In this document: positions 24,941 through 36,000 of the stretch, in pieces
Layout: every line of letters starts with the position of its first letter
Numbering within the stretch: the stretch's first letter is position 1
Origin: Enterococcus raffinosus
Lineage (GTDB): Bacteria > Bacillota > Bacilli > Lactobacillales > Enterococcaceae
DNA: 64,000 nt
Assembly: GCF_001886185.1 (NCBI RefSeq)
Contig: NZ_JXLA01000013.1
Location: 1-64,000, forward strand
Direction: 5' to 3'
Notes under the pieces: model-generated
Told to the model about the DNA's origin: nothing
The model's database searches: none
Seen by the model: the letters and a program-made list of their open reading frames with translations, nothing else
Program-made: the position numbers and the translations under genes

Positions 24941-27018
24941 TATTTTTTTTCCTTTGCTTTTTTCTTGTGACGTTGACGATTAATCACAAATGAGATACTT
25001 GGATCTGACGGTTGACGCATTGCATAAGATTCTAATTGATTCACTTGATGACGATAATTATTAGCTGCAAAGTTAGATATTTCTTCGCTACCTTCATACT
25101 TATCAATAATTTTTCTTTCTAAATAAAAACCGCGAATTAGTTCTTTAGCATAGATTGGATCTTGTTGAATTAAATACGTTCCAAATAATCCATGACCGCT
25201 AACTTGGTGCATTAAATTTTTTCGTTCATCAACGAAAAAATCAATTAAATCTTCATCATACACATCACGCAAGTTTTCCAAGCTGTCAAGTATAGCTTCA
25301 CTATTTCGAATAAAGATTTTTCTAAGATTAGAAATATCTTCGTTATCAACCGTTTCTTTCCGTTTTTGTCGACGTTGCCAGAACATTTTCGGGTGCATGA
25401 TGACACGAATAATTCGACGAACAAAGATTAACCAAAAACTAAGCAAGGACAACATTTGCTTCGTAACAGATTCAGATACATTTGAAATAAATCGTGAATA
25501 TAAACGATAAGCACCGGAATCAATCTGATGTCTCCTAAAACTTTCATCGAGACCATCTCGTTCAACCGAAATAATTAATGCTTGAATTTCTTGAAATTCT
25601 TGTTGCGCACTCTCGGGCATTGAATTGTTAAAAACCATTTGGATGCGGCCTTGATAATTTGCGATCACTGCTAGCAGCGCAAAACGTTCCTTTTCACTCA
25701 ATTTTTTATTGTCTAGATCCTCATACAGTTCACTAATAACCTCTCTAAGAATCAACATTAATTTAGGATCAGTCGGCGGAACCACTTCCCCTTCAGATAG
25801 AATTGGTAACAAGATCATACCGATAATCAGCGTCAAGAATGTCACGCATGCAGTAATAAACAGTAATAGCGAGCGCTCTGGAAACTCTAATCCGTTAATT
25901 GTTGTCGGTAAAATAAAAATCGTCGCTATACTAACTGTTCCCTTAACGCCCCCGAAGGTTAACAATAAGCGATCTCTTAACTGTTCATGACTCTTTTTCC
26001 ATCCTTGTGTCACAATATAAAAGCCGCTAACGAACAGAAACCGTAAAACAAATAGAAGAGCTGTAAGTAATAAAACGATGCCTAGGAGATGAATGTTTGA
26101 ATAATTACGACTATTCCATACGGGTGAAAAGACTTGTGAAAGCTCAATGCCTAAAAAGATAAAAACTAGCGCATTCAACATAAAACTGATTGTACTCCAG
26201 GAACTCTCGGTTACATTCGAAAGCTGTGCTTCAAAAAGCGTCACACGACGAAAACCAGTCGCTTGTAAAACACCTGTAACAACCGCAGCAATAATTCCAG
26301 AAGCATGGAATAGCTCAGCAATAAAATAAGCCGCAAACGGTAAAATCAGCTCAATTAGCAAATAAGCTGATACATCTTGAGCGGAAATTCGTTCAATAAT
26401 TTTTATAATTTCATTCTTTATCCAAATAATCAATAGACCAACCAGTACTCCGACGATACTTGATTCAAGTAAAGAGATAGAAGCATCAGTCGCAGAAAAT
26501 TGACCGGTTAATAAAGCAGCTACTGCAAACTGAAAGGCTGTAACACCTGTGGCATCATTAATTAACCCTTCCCCTTCTAAAACATGCATTACTGATTCTG
26601 GGATGTTTAAACGTTTCGCCAGCGAGCTAACTGCTACCGCATCTGTTGGACCTAAAGAGGCGCCAAAAGCTAAACAGGCAGCGATCGGTATCGCTGGCAA
26701 AATACTATGCAGAACGAAGCCCAAACCAAATAGCGTAAAAATCACTCCGCCAAAGGCTAATAACAAGATCAATCCAAAATGTTTTAAAATCGATGGAATA
26801 TCTGCTGTCTCTCCTTCACGAAAAAGCAAAGGAGCAATGATCATTACAAGAAAAACTTCCGGTTCAAAATGGATAGAACTACCTACTTCGGTAAATCCAA
26901 GAATGATGCCGGTGATGATTTGGATCATGAAGATCGGAAACGACGGAAAAACTTTTGCTAAAACATTCGATAAGGTAATGGCAATGGCTAAAATAATAAT
27001 AATCTCAATTAGGCCCAT
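24937..27018 (-). CDS. CPA1 family Na+/H+ antiporter
   Basis: The 693-aa protein has about 12 membrane segments in residues 1-410, with CPA1 features: APLLFREGETADI, GASLGPTDAVAVSSLAKRLNIP (ion-binding Asp in TDAVA) and EGEGLINDATGVTAF. A long cytoplasmic C-terminal region of about 280 aa follows, rich in charged residues and with a short membrane-proximal hydrophobic stretch (SLLSFWLIFVRRIIRVIM). It exchanges Na+ (or K+) for H+. It follows a small coiled-coil gene by 4 bp, likely one operon. AAGAGGTGA precedes the ATG. Confidence 0.92.
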   Translation of the reverse strand: MGLIEIIIILAIAITLSNVLAKVFPSFPIFMIQIITGIILGFTEVGSSIHFEPEVFLVMIIAPLLFREGETADIPSILKHFGLILLLAFGGVIFTLFGLGFVLHSILPAIPIAACLAFGASLGPTDAVAVSSLAKRLNIPESVMHVLEGEGLINDATGVTAFQFAVAALLTGQFSATDASISLLESSIVGVLVGLLIIWIKNEIIKIIERISAQDVSAYLLIELILPFAAYFIAELFHASGIIAAVVTGVLQATGFRRVTLFEAQLSNVTESSWSTISFMLNALVFIFLGIELSQVFSPVWNSRNYSNIHLLGIVLLLTALLFVLRFLFVSGFYIVTQGWKKSHEQLRDRLLLTFGGVKGTVSIATIFILPTTINGLEFPERSLLLFITACVTFLTLIIGMILLPILSEGEVVPPTDPKLMLILREVISELYEDLDNKKLSEKERFALLAVIANYQGRIQMVFNNSMPESAQQEFQEIQALIISVERDGLDESFRRHQIDSGAYRLYSRFISNVSESVTKQMLSLLSFWLIFVRRIIRVIMHPKMFWQRRQKRKETVDNEDISNLRKIFIRNSEAILDSLENLRDVYDEDLIDFFVDERKNLMHQVSGHGLFGTYLIQQDPIYAKELIRGFYLERKIIDKYEGSEEISNFAANNYRHQVNQLESYAMRQPSDPSISFVINRQRHKKKAKEKKY

Positions 27019-27022
27019 TCAC

Positions 27023-27313
27023 TCACCTCTTGGAACAATTTTCTTTCGCCTTAAATAATAATTTTAAAAATTCTCTTTTCTTACTAATAATTCGATCTTC
27101 CAATTCAGATAGTTCTTTTGACTCACCATCCAATGAAAGTTGAGCACGTTTTGTTTCCATACGTAGCAAATCGTGCTTCATTCGTTCTAATTTACGAGAA
27201 GTTAAGACATTGATTCTTTTTATTTTTTGTTTAACGGCTTTGCGTTCTTCAGGGCTCAAATTTTCAAATTCTTTATGGAGAGCCTTCATCCGTTCTTCAA
27301 ATTCCGTAGTCAT
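27023..27313 (-). CDS. Small predicted coiled-coil protein
   Basis: The 96-aa highly charged protein has near-continuous helical heptads (FEERMKALHKEFENLSPEERKAVKQKI, then RKLERMKHDLLRMETKRAQL and ELSELEDRIISKKREFLKLLF). No family is recognised. AAGGAGG is 11 nt before the ATG at 27313; a longer frame upstream lacks such a site. It is 4 bp from the antiporter gene, so the two are probably co-expressed, perhaps as a regulatory partner, which is only inference. Confidence 0.7.
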   Translation of the reverse strand: MTTEFEERMKALHKEFENLSPEERKAVKQKIKRINVLTSRKLERMKHDLLRMETKRAQLSLDGESKELSELEDRIISKKREFLKLLFKAKENCSKR

Positions 27314-27401
27314 TTTAGACGTTGCCTCCTTGAAAAATATCCAGCAAAAGGATTCATTACAAACTGCATACACTTTAACAGGATTTGACCAATAATGCAA
27401 A

Positions 27402-27432
27402 AAAGAACCCGAAAAATTTTCCAGGTTCTAAC
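27402..27432 (-). terminator. rbfA terminator (end of the nusA-infB operon)
   Basis: Six-bp GC-containing stem (27404-27409 with 27424-27429) extended by A-T pairs, then a minus-strand T-run. Confidence 0.75.
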
Positions 27433-27436
27433 TAAT

Positions 27437-27784
27437 TTATTCTTTATTTAAGTCGCGAATCATTTGATCAATCTTAGAACCATATTCAACTGATTCATCC
27501 AACTCAAAAAACAGCTCCGGTGTTTTGTAAATTGATAATGCATGACCTAATTCTCGACGAACTAACCCACTTGCCTTATTCAATCCTTCTTGTGCTTTTT
27601 CTTTATCTGACGCTTTATCAGATAATAAGCTATAATAAATCGTCGCTTGCTGCAGGTCGCCAGTAACGTGAACATCCGTGATATTTACTTCTTGCACACG
27701 CGGATCACGAACTTTTTTTCGTAAGATGTCATTGACTTCTTTTAAAATCTCTTGAGCGAGACGACGATCGCGATAATTTGGCAT
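27437..27784 (-). CDS. rbfA: 30S ribosome-binding factor RbfA
   Basis: RbfA binds nascent 30S subunits and aids 16S rRNA 5' end maturation and cold adaptation. The 115-aa KH-like protein has [35 protein letters not shown]-like [12 protein letters not shown] and [24 protein letters not shown]. The ATG at 27784 has AGGAGG upstream; a 7-residue longer start overlaps that site. It is the last gene of the rimP-nusA-ylxR-ylxQ-infB-rbfA operon. Confidence 0.97.
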   Translation of the reverse strand: MPNYRDRRLAQEILKEVNDILRKKVRDPRVQEVNITDVHVTGDLQQATIYYSLLSDKASDKEKAQEGLNKASGLVRRELGHALSIYKTPELFFELDESVEYGSKIDQMIRDLNKE

Positions 27785-27869
27785 ATCGACTGCCTCCTTG
27801 TTCATACTAGTAGATTAATTTTTAATCATTCCGCCATGCGTTAAGAGTACATAGCGGAACGAATAATTA

Positions 27870-30446
27870 TTATTTAGGCTTGATTTCTTCCATAATAAAA
27901 CCTTCGATAACGTCGTCAACTTTAATATCATTGAAGTTTTCGATCATGGCACCACATTCGTAACCCATCTTAACTTCCTTCACATCGTCTTTGAAACGTT
28001 TCAAGCTAGCAAGTTTGCCTTCAAGAATAACGATTCCGTCACGAATGATACGCACACCGCTGTCACGTTGGATAGAACCTTCGTTAACGTAACATCCAGC
28101 GATAGTACCAACTTTAGAAACTTTATAGGTTTCACGAACAGTCATTTGACCAGTAATTTTTTCCTCGTATTCTGGATCAAGCAAACCTTTCATCGCCGTT
28201 TCGATTTCTTCGATTGCTTTATAGATAATACGGTGTAAACGAATATCTACTTCTTCTGTTGATGCTTGTTGTTTTGCTTGCGGTGTAGGACGAACGTTAA
28301 ATCCAATGATAATCGCGTTACTTGCCGCTGCTAAAGTAACATCACTTTCATTGATTGCTCCAACTGCGGAATGGACAATTTTCACACGTACGCCTTCAAC
28401 ATCAATTTTTTTCAATGATGCTGCTAATGCTTCAGCTGAACCTTGTACATCTGCCTTGATAATGACATTGACTTCTTTCAATTCTCCTTCTTTAAGAGAT
28501 TCAAATAAGTTATCTAATGTCACACGGGCACTAGCACTGCGATGCTCAAGCAACGCGCGTTTCGCACGTTCTTCCCCAGCAGCGCGAGCTGTTTTTTCAT
28601 CATCGAAGATTGCAAAACGATCTCCTGCTTGAGGAACATCATTTAATCCAGTAATTTCTACTGGTGTTGCTGGTCCGGCCGCTTTTTCTCGGCGGCCAAT
28701 ATCATTTGTCATTACACGAACACGGCCATAGGTATTTCCGACAACGATTGGATCTCCGACTCTCATTGTACCTTGCTGAACCAATAAGGTTGCGACTGGT
28801 CCTTTTCCTTTATCTAAACGAGCTTCAATGACTGTTCCGATTCCGTGTTGCGTTGGATCTGCTTTTAAGTCTTCCACTTCTGCAACCAGTAGAATCATTT
28901 CTAATAATTCATCGATATTTTGGTTGAATTTCGCTGAGATTTCAACAAAAATCGTATCGCCGCCCCAAGCCTCTGGAATCAGTTCATATTCGCTCAATTC
29001 TTGCATTACATGCTGCGGGTTAGCACCAGGTTTATCAATCTTGTTCACGGCTACGATAATTGGTACTTTCGCTGCCTTCGCATGGTTGATTGCTTCAATT
29101 GTTTGAGGCATCACACCATCATCAGCAGCCACTACTAAAATCGTAATATCCGTGATACTTGCTCCACGGGCACGCATGCTTGTGAAGGCAGCATGTCCTG
29201 GTGTGTCTAAGAAAGTGATTGGCTTGCCATCAATATCAATTTGATAAGCACCAATATGCTGAGTGATTCCTCCTGCTTCACCACTTGTTACACGTGAGTG
29301 ACGCAAAGTATCTAACAATGTTGTTTTACCATGGTCAACGTGTCCCATGATCGTAACTACTGGCGGACGAGAAACAAGGTTTTCTTCATTAGCTTCTTCC
29401 ACATCGAAGAAACGGTCGATATCAGCGATATCAATTGTCACTTTTTCCTGTGGTTCGATTCCGTAATCAGTTGCCAACAGTTCAATTGTATCTTTATCTA
29501 ATGGTTGGTTTTGGTTGACCATTACCCCCATCATGAACAACTTCTTGATGATTTCAGCAGGCTCGCGATGAATCTTCTTAGCGATATCTGCAACATTCAT
29601 ACCCTCTGTATATTCCAAGATTTCTGGCAACTCACGGAATTTACGTGGTGGTACAGCAGGTTTTTGGCTTTGTTGATGCTTGCCCTTTTTCCCTTTTTTG
29701 TTGAATTTGTTTTTGTTACGATTTTGATTGCCACCAAAGTTATTGTTGCGGTTTTGATTACCGTAATTATTTTTATTACGATTTTGATTGCCGCCTTGTG
29801 TAGATGAACCGCCTTGGTTCGAGCGTTGCACATTGCCTGCACCACCTTGTGCTGGACGTTGGCCCTGGTTTTGGCGTTGTGCGTTATTCGGGCCACCTTG
29901 CGCTGGACGTTGTCCCTGATTTTGGCGTTGTGCATTATTCGCACCACCCTGTGCTGGACGCTGTCCTTGGTTTTGGCGTTGTGTGTTATTCGCACCGCCT
30001 TGTGCTGGACGTTGTCCTTGGTTTTGGCGTTGTGCGTTATTCGAGCCACCTTGCGCTGGACGTTGTCCTTGGTTTTGGCGTTGTGTATTATTCGTGCTTC
30101 CTTGATTTGGACGTTGTCCTTGGTTTGAACGATTTGCGTTCGCTGAGTTGTTCTGTCTATTGTTTTGTGTCAAGTCTTTATTTCCTTTTCTATTCTGGAA
30201 ATTTGGGTTATTCTTCGAGCTCTTTCCATGGAATTTTGGTTTTTCGTGCTGGTTAGCTGATGGTTTTGCTTGAGTAGTTTGTTTCGTTTTGCTAGAAAAA
30301 GCTTGTTTCAATTTTAATTCATCATCTCCGGACAATGAACCCATATGATTATTAACGTCAATCCCTAGGGTTTGTGCTTTTTCCACAACATCCTTACTTG
30401 ATTGATTCACTTCTTTGGCAAATTCGTATACTCTCTTTTTTCCCAT
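27870..30446 (-). CDS. infB: Translation initiation factor IF-2
   Basis: IF-2 is the GTPase that brings initiator tRNA to the 30S subunit. The 858-aa protein has an N-terminal IF2 helix domain (1-55), a low-complexity Asn/Gln/Gly/Arg-rich linker (about 60-260) with six 17-aa repeats, a second IF2N domain (about 278-330), then the G domain ([12 protein letters not shown] about 368-379, [12 protein letters not shown]), and domains II-IV ending in MEEIKPK. It follows ylxQ by 12 bp. The linker is unusually repetitive (see the repeat entry). Confidence 0.98.
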   Translation of the reverse strand: MGKKRVYEFAKEVNQSSKDVVEKAQTLGIDVNNHMGSLSGDDELKLKQAFSSKTKQTTQAKPSANQHEKPKFHGKSSKNNPNFQNRKGNKDLTQNNRQNNSANANRSNQGQRPNQGSTNNTQRQNQGQRPAQGGSNNAQRQNQGQRPAQGGANNTQRQNQGQRPAQGGANNAQRQNQGQRPAQGGPNNAQRQNQGQRPAQGGAGNVQRSNQGGSSTQGGNQNRNKNNYGNQNRNNNFGGNQNRNKNKFNKKGKKGKHQQSQKPAVPPRKFRELPEILEYTEGMNVADIAKKIHREPAEIIKKLFMMGVMVNQNQPLDKDTIELLATDYGIEPQEKVTIDIADIDRFFDVEEANEENLVSRPPVVTIMGHVDHGKTTLLDTLRHSRVTSGEAGGITQHIGAYQIDIDGKPITFLDTPGHAAFTSMRARGASITDITILVVAADDGVMPQTIEAINHAKAAKVPIIVAVNKIDKPGANPQHVMQELSEYELIPEAWGGDTIFVEISAKFNQNIDELLEMILLVAEVEDLKADPTQHGIGTVIEARLDKGKGPVATLLVQQGTMRVGDPIVVGNTYGRVRVMTNDIGRREKAAGPATPVEITGLNDVPQAGDRFAIFDDEKTARAAGEERAKRALLEHRSASARVTLDNLFESLKEGELKEVNVIIKADVQGSAEALAASLKKIDVEGVRVKIVHSAVGAINESDVTLAAASNAIIIGFNVRPTPQAKQQASTEEVDIRLHRIIYKAIEEIETAMKGLLDPEYEEKITGQMTVRETYKVSKVGTIAGCYVNEGSIQRDSGVRIIRDGIVILEGKLASLKRFKDDVKEVKMGYECGAMIENFNDIKVDDVIEGFIMEEIKPK
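29820..30125 (-). repeat. Six tandem 51-bp repeats inside infB
   Basis: Residues 108-209 of IF-2 are six in-phase copies of a 17-aa unit of the form [17 protein letters not shown], with variation mainly at positions 7, 11 and 14. A second, looser set (GNQNRNKNN...) follows at about residues 217-247. In-frame unit changes would lengthen or shorten the linker without breaking the gene. Confidence 0.9.
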
Positions 30447-30458
30447 GCAATCACCTTC

Positions 30459-30761
30459 CTAACCTGTTATTAACGTCATAATTTTGTTGGCGAATCCTTG
30501 GTCTAAAACCCCTATTACTTTTCTCGGTTTGCCAATCGCGCCTAAAATCTCTCCTTGAGTAAATTCGACAAAACATGCCGCTTGATAATACTTACTTTTA
30601 TCTGATAGTTTCTTTTGAGTGTTTTCACTCGCATCAGTAGTAACAATCACGAGACTCACTTTATGCTTACGAATTTCGTTGATTGTCAATTCTTCTCCTG
30701 TGATCAGTTTGCCTGCACGCATAGCAAGGCCTAACATGTTCAAGGCCTTTTTTTTATTCAT
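30459..30761 (-). CDS. ylxQ: L7Ae-like kink-turn protein YlxQ
   Basis: The 100-aa L7Ae/L30e-fold protein begins KKALNMLGLAMRAGKLITGEELTINEIRKHKVSLVIVTTDASENTQKK, typical of YlxQ, which binds kink-turn RNA. It overlaps the end of ylxR by 8 nt and precedes infB. AAGG-type pairing upstream is modest, consistent with coupling. Confidence 0.94.
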   Translation of the reverse strand: MNKKKALNMLGLAMRAGKLITGEELTINEIRKHKVSLVIVTTDASENTQKKLSDKSKYYQAACFVEFTQGEILGAIGKPRKVIGVLDQGFANKIMTLITG

Positions 30762-31050
30762 TGCCGAAGAGCTCTTTTCTGGCTTTTTGGTGCTTCACAT
30801 AATCTAATAGTTCTTGATAAAATTCATCGCTTAGTTCCACATCCAACGTACGATCTAAAATACGCTTTTCCCAGGCTGCTTCAACTTCTGCCGGCTCAAG
30901 AGCCACATAGGCTCCACGCCCTGGCTTTTTACCAGAAGGATCAATTGAAACCTCGCCTTCTTTTGACTTAGCAATGCGAATCAATTCTTTTTTAGGAAAC
31001 ATTTCACCGGAAACTACCGATTTACGCAAAGGAACTTTTCTTTTTTTCAT
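30754..31050 (-). CDS. ylxR: YlxR family nucleic-acid-binding protein
   Basis: The 98-aa protein reads MKKRKVPLRKSVVSGEMFPKKELIRIAKSKEG, then GKKPGRGAYVAL, the YlxR signature. YlxR is an RNA/nucleoid-associated protein with regulatory effects in B. subtilis; the usual Cys of RxCxxC-like forms is replaced by Ser/Gly here (RKSVVSGEMF). AGGAGG lies before the ATG at 31050. It sits between nusA and ylxQ. Confidence 0.93.
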   Translation of the reverse strand: MKKRKVPLRKSVVSGEMFPKKELIRIAKSKEGEVSIDPSGKKPGRGAYVALEPAEVEAAWEKRILDRTLDVELSDEFYQELLDYVKHQKARKELFGNE

Positions 31051-31069
31051 TTGCTGTCCTCCTATTGAA

Positions 31070-32287
31070 TTATTGATCCGTTTGATCTGAAGCAATGTTT
31101 TCTTCATCTTCAATCATATTGTCAATTGTTACTTCTGCTTCTGTTTCAATGTCTTCTACTTCCGTTTCAACCGCATCTGCTTCAGAGGTGATTTCTTCAA
31201 CCTCGGACACAATATCTTCTACTTCCGATTCGTCATAGGTTTCATAAAACTCTTCCATGTCCGATTCAGATTTGATATCAATCTTGTGAGCAGTTAGTTT
31301 AGCGGCAAGACGCGCATTTTGCCCCCGTTTACCGATAGCTAATGACAGCTGATAATCCGGTACAACAACCGTGCAAACTTTTGGATTATCAATATCAAAG
31401 ATAACATCTTCCACTTGTGCTGGATTTAAAGAGTTTGCGATAAATACCGCTGGATCTTCATCCCACTCAACGATATCCATGTTTTCACCTTTTAACTCAT
31501 TTACAATTGCTTGTACCCGTTGTCCTTTTGGCCCCACACAGGTTCCTACTGGATCAATGTTCGGGTCGGTTGAACGAACAGCCACTTTCGCACGATCACC
31601 AGCTTCGCGAGCAATGCTGACGATTTCAACAATACCATCGTAGACTTCAGGGATTTCTTGTTCAAACAAACGACGTAATAAATCTGGATGACTTCGGCTT
31701 ACGAAAACTTGAGGTCCTTTTGAAGTGTTTTCTACTCGAGAGACATATACTTTAATACGGTCATGTGGTTTGTAATGTTCATTAGGCATTTGATCTTGTT
31801 TTGAAAGAACTGCTTCGATCTTACCTAAGTTGACATAGATGTAACGATTGTCCTGACGCTCAACCACGCCTTGCATAATGTCTTTTTCATAAGCACTATA
31901 TTCATTGTAGATGATACTACGTTCTGCTTCACGAACACGTTGCAAAATAACCTGTTTTGCTGTTTGTGCAGCAATTCGACCAAAATCTTTTGGTGTTACC
32001 TCAAATCGAATCGTATCACCGATTTCATAGGCTGGATTGATTTCCATTGCATCCTTTAAAGATACTTCTAATTGTGAGTCCATAACTTCTTCCGTTACTT
32101 CTTTCACGGCATATACATGGATGTCGCCTTTTTTTTCATTGAATTCGACTTCAACATTTTGTGACTGGCCATAATGACGTTTGTAGGCAGAAACTAAAGC
32201 CGCCTCCAATGCCTCGATCACGATTTCCTTCGAAACACCTTTTTCTGCTTCTAGAGTATCCAACGCATTCAGCATTTCTTTACTCAT
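31070..32287 (-). CDS. nusA: Transcription termination/antitermination factor NusA
   Basis: NusA binds RNA polymerase and modulates pausing, termination and antitermination. The 405-aa protein has the N-terminal RNAP-binding domain (1-130), S1 domain (about 135-200), KH1/KH2 (GTCVGPKGQRVQAIVNELKGENMDIVEW, IGKRGQNARLAAKLT) and an acidic C-terminal tail. AGGAGG precedes the ATG. It lies downstream of rimP and of a leader terminator suited to NusA autoregulation. Confidence 0.98.
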   Translation of the reverse strand: MSKEMLNALDTLEAEKGVSKEIVIEALEAALVSAYKRHYGQSQNVEVEFNEKKGDIHVYAVKEVTEEVMDSQLEVSLKDAMEINPAYEIGDTIRFEVTPKDFGRIAAQTAKQVILQRVREAERSIIYNEYSAYEKDIMQGVVERQDNRYIYVNLGKIEAVLSKQDQMPNEHYKPHDRIKVYVSRVENTSKGPQVFVSRSHPDLLRRLFEQEIPEVYDGIVEIVSIAREAGDRAKVAVRSTDPNIDPVGTCVGPKGQRVQAIVNELKGENMDIVEWDEDPAVFIANSLNPAQVEDVIFDIDNPKVCTVVVPDYQLSLAIGKRGQNARLAAKLTAHKIDIKSESDMEEFYETYDESEVEDIVSEVEEITSEADAVETEVEDIETEAEVTIDNMIEDEENIASDQTDQ

Positions 32288-32401
32288 TCTAACTTTCCTC
32301 CTAGTTCATATTAACGAATCTATCCTTCAAAGTAAAAAGAAGTTGTACTTTTGTCACATGCTTCAATCTACTAATAGAAAAATAGGTTTGACATCATTTA
32401 C

Positions 32402-32875
32402 TTAAAATTCGATTGCATAACGAGCTTTCGCAATATTTTTACGATCAAAGACCATGTCCTTGGTGCGTGTTTTGATTTTTACCGTTAGCGTCAACTCATC
32501 TTCAGTTAGCTCTTTCAAAAAGCCTTGATATTGTTTTTCGCCATCGATATTTTGGTACAATGAAACATTAATGTATTGACCCATCGCTTTTTGATAATCC
32601 GCCTCTTTTTTCAATGGACGTTCGGCCCCTGGAGAAGACACTTCTAGAAAATATGCTTGCGGAATCGGATCTGGGTCGATCGAATCCAATTTATCACTGA
32701 GTTTTTCACTGACAAAGGCACACTCTTCAATATCAATGCCGCCTTCTTTATCAATAAACACTCTTAAAAACCAGCTTTTCCCTTCTTTGACGAATTCCAC
32801 TTCGACAAGTTCAAAATTTTGCTCGTCTAAGATCGGTGTTACTAAGTCAGTCACTGTTTCGACTACACTGCTCAA
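32402..32875 (-). CDS. rimP: Ribosome maturation factor RimP
   Basis: RimP aids 30S assembly with S12/S19 docking. The 157-aa protein has the family motifs [46 protein letters not shown]-like [16 protein letters not shown] and a C-terminal SH3-like part. The start is TTG at 32875, with GGAGG 8 nt upstream. It is the first gene of the nusA operon, about 73 nt from the predicted transcription start. Confidence 0.95.
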   Translation of the reverse strand: MSSVVETVTDLVTPILDEQNFELVEVEFVKEGKSWFLRVFIDKEGGIDIEECAFVSEKLSDKLDSIDPDPIPQAYFLEVSSPGAERPLKKEADYQKAMGQYINVSLYQNIDGEKQYQGFLKELTEDELTLTVKIKTRTKDMVFDRKNIAKARYAIEF

Positions 32876-32898
32876 ACTGTCAGCCTCCTTTAATCCAT

Positions 32899-32930
32899 TA
32901 AAAAGAGTGAGCGAAAAATCCGCTCACTCA
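32899..32930 (-). terminator. Leader terminator (attenuator) of the rimP-nusA operon
   Basis: Nine-bp perfect GC-rich stem (32905-32913 with 32921-32929) and TTTTT on the minus strand. It lies between the promoter at 32955-32983 and the rimP start, so it can end transcription before the operon. In B. subtilis a leader terminator of the same operon gives NusA-dependent autoregulation. Confidence 0.75.
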
Positions 32931-32954
32931 CCATCAATCTATGATTACATTGTT

Positions 32955-32983
32955 ATATTAGCACAAATCTATTGAAAATTCAA
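32955..32983 (-). promoter_or_regulatory. Promoter of the rimP-nusA-infB operon
   Basis: TTGAAT (32978-32983), 17-bp spacer ending TGC, TAATAT (32955-32960) on the minus strand. The -35 lies in the far arm of an inverted repeat (AAATTCAACCT/AGGTTGAATTT, about 32975-33029) behind polC. Confidence 0.7.
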
Positions 32984-33041
32984 CCTTATCATTTTCATAA
33001 TAGGAGTTCCTTTCATTTTTAGGTTGAATTTATCTTTTTCT

Positions 33042-36000
33042 TTACATATCAAAAAGTGAAAGTTGGTTTTCATCTGGTAAGTCTTTTAGGACACCGTGAG
33101 TATCCATATATTCAATCAATGTCTTAGATACCTTTCCTCGAGAAGCTAAATCTTCCTTCGACAAAAAGATTCCGTCTTTTCGTGCTTCAACAATTTGTTT
33201 CGCTACGTTCAAACCAAGTCCAGGAACTGCACGGAAAGGAGCGATTAGCGTATCTCCGTCAATGACAAAATCTTGAGCATCTGATTTATATAAATCAATC
33301 ATTCCAAAATGGAAGTCACGCTCTAGCATTTCATTACACAACTCTAATACCGTTAACTGATTTTTCTCTTTTGTTGAAGCGTCCATTCCCTTATCTGTAA
33401 TAGCCTTCATAGCTGCTTTCACAGCATCTTTCCCTTTTGCCATTGCTACTAAATCAAAATCATCGGCACGCACCGAAAAATACGCACAGTAATAAAGGAT
33501 AGGAAAATAAACCTTAAAGTAAGCTACTCGCAACGCCATCAACACATAAGCTGCCGCATGGGCTTTAGGGAACATATACTTAATTTTAGAACAAGAATCA
33601 ATATACCAATCGGGAACATTGTTTTCTTTCATCGCGGTTAAATAGGTTTCACGTAAGTCATCGTCAATTTTGTTCCATTGCCCTTTACGAACAGTCTCCA
33701 TAATTTTGAAGGCCATTCCGCTATCCAATCCAGCGTGGATTAAGTAAACCATGATATCATCTCGACAACCAATTACTTCAGCCAAATTGGCTTCTCCACG
33801 ACTAATCAACTCTTCTGCATTTCCTAACCATACATCAGTACCATGGGATAAACCGGAAATTTGAAGTAACTCAGCAAATGTCGTTGGACCAGTTTCTTCT
33901 AACATCCCTCGAACAAAACGTGTACCAAATTCAGGGATTCCTAACGTCCCTGTTTTAGAATATATCTGATCTGGCTCTACGCCTAATACTTGAGGTCCTG
34001 CAAAGATTTTCATTACCTCTGGATCATCTGTTGGAATCGTTTTGGGATCGACTCCCGATAATTCTTGCAACATCCGAATCACTGTTGGGTCATCATGACC
34101 AAGAATATCGAGCTTTAACACATTATCATGAATTGAATGGAAATCGAAGTGTGTCGTTTTCCACTCAGAGTTTTGATCATCAGCTGGATATTGAATCGGA
34201 GTAAAATCATAAACATCCATATAATCAGGGATAACAATGATGCCTCCAGGATGCTGTCCGGTGGTCCGCTTAACTCCCGTCGCACCTTTAGCTAATCGAT
34301 CCACTTCTGCATTACGAAAATGCAAATTGTGGTCTCGCTCATATCCTTTAACAAATCCATACGCTGTTTTATCAGCGACCGTACCAATCGTCCCTGCTCG
34401 ATAAACATAATCCTCACCAAATAACACCTTAGTATAATTATGTGCTTCTGCTTGATAATCACCAGAAAAGTTCAAATCAATATCTGGTACCTTGTCTCCA
34501 TGGAAACCCAAGAAGGTCTCAAACGGAATATCATGACCATCTTTATTCAAACGTGTACCACATTTTGGACAAGCTTTTTCTGGCAAATCAAAACCTGAAC
34601 CATAAGAGCCATCTTCAAAGAATTCTGAGTACTGACACTCAGGACAATAATAATGTGGTGGCAATGGATTAACCTCAGTGATCCCGGTCATAGTAGCAAC
34701 AAAACTTGATCCTACCGAACCACGTGAACCAACTAAATAGCCATCAGCATTACTTTTATGCACTAGTTTTTGAGAAATTAGGTAGATTACTGAAAAACCA
34801 TTTCCGATAATGGAAGTCAATTCTTTTTCTAAACGTTTTTCGATAATATCTGGTAAAGGGTCACCATACAATTCTCGTGCACGATCGTAACTTAATTTTT
34901 TGATTTCTTCTTCAGAACCTGGAATTTTCGGCGTGTATAAATCGTCTTTCACTGGAATAATCTCTTCACAGCTATCCACGATTGAATTCGGGCCATCAAC
35001 AACAATCTCTTTAGCCAACTCAGGTCCTAAGAAGCTAAAAGCCTGCAGCATTTCATCTGTTGTCCGAAAATGTACATCTGGCAAACTATGACGGTTCAAT
35101 GGATTCGCACCACCCATTGAACTAATCAAAATTTTTCGGTAAATAGCATCTTCTTTATTCAAATAATGAACATCCCCAGTAGCAACCACCGTTTTATTCA
35201 AATCTTTTCCGATTTTAATTAAGTTCCGCAAAATGTCCTCTAAATCAGACTCATTCTTCACTAGTTCCTGTTCAATTAGTGGCGCATAGACAGCTTTTGG
35301 CATTACTTCAATATAATCATAAAAGGCTGCGCGATTTTTCGCTTCCTCAACACCCTTTTGCATCATCGCTTCAAAGATTTCTCCTTGAGAACAAGCAGAA
35401 CCTATTAAAAGATTTTCCCGTAGCTTATTCAACTGGGAACGAGGGATTCGAGGAACTCGTTCGAAATATTCTACATTTGACATCGAGATTAGTTTAAATA
35501 AATCTTTCAGACCTGCCTGGTTTTTTGCTAAAATCGTAGCGTGAAATGGGCGTGCTCTTTTATATGAGTCTCCTTCACCGACATGATCGTTCAACTGATC
35601 ATGATAATTCATTTCATGCTTTTCGATTGCTTCCTTAACAAAAATCCATGCTAAGTGTCCTGTCGCTTCTGCATCATAAACCGCCCGGTGATGTTGCTCT
35701 AAATTAACACCAAATTTTTTCGTTAAGACACCTAAACCAAACCGCTTAAATTCTGGATACAAGAAACGAGCCAGTTCCAAAGTATCAATCACTGGATTTG
35801 GTGTTTCTGGCATTCCGTGACGAACATACGTTGTATTAATGAATCCAATATCGAACGTTGCGTTATGGGCCACCAAAATCGACCCTTCACAGAATGTTTC
35901 GAATAATTCCATGACTTCCTTTTCTGGTTTTGAGCCGCGAACCATTTCATCGGTAATTCCAGTTAAATTAATTGTTGTTTCTGACAGTGGATGTCCTGGA

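Noticed and set aside
29820-30125. Regular repeats that could suggest a CRISPR array
   Set aside because: The repeats abut without unique spacers and are in frame within infB.
29804-30256. Long open frames on the plus strand opposite the infB linker
   Set aside because: They are shadows of the 51-bp coding repeats; composition is repetitive and no ribosome site or promoter supports them.
32975-33029. Long-loop inverted repeat as a polC terminator
   Set aside because: The loop is over 30 nt and the T-run is weak; it also overlaps the nusA-operon -35, so termination is uncertain.
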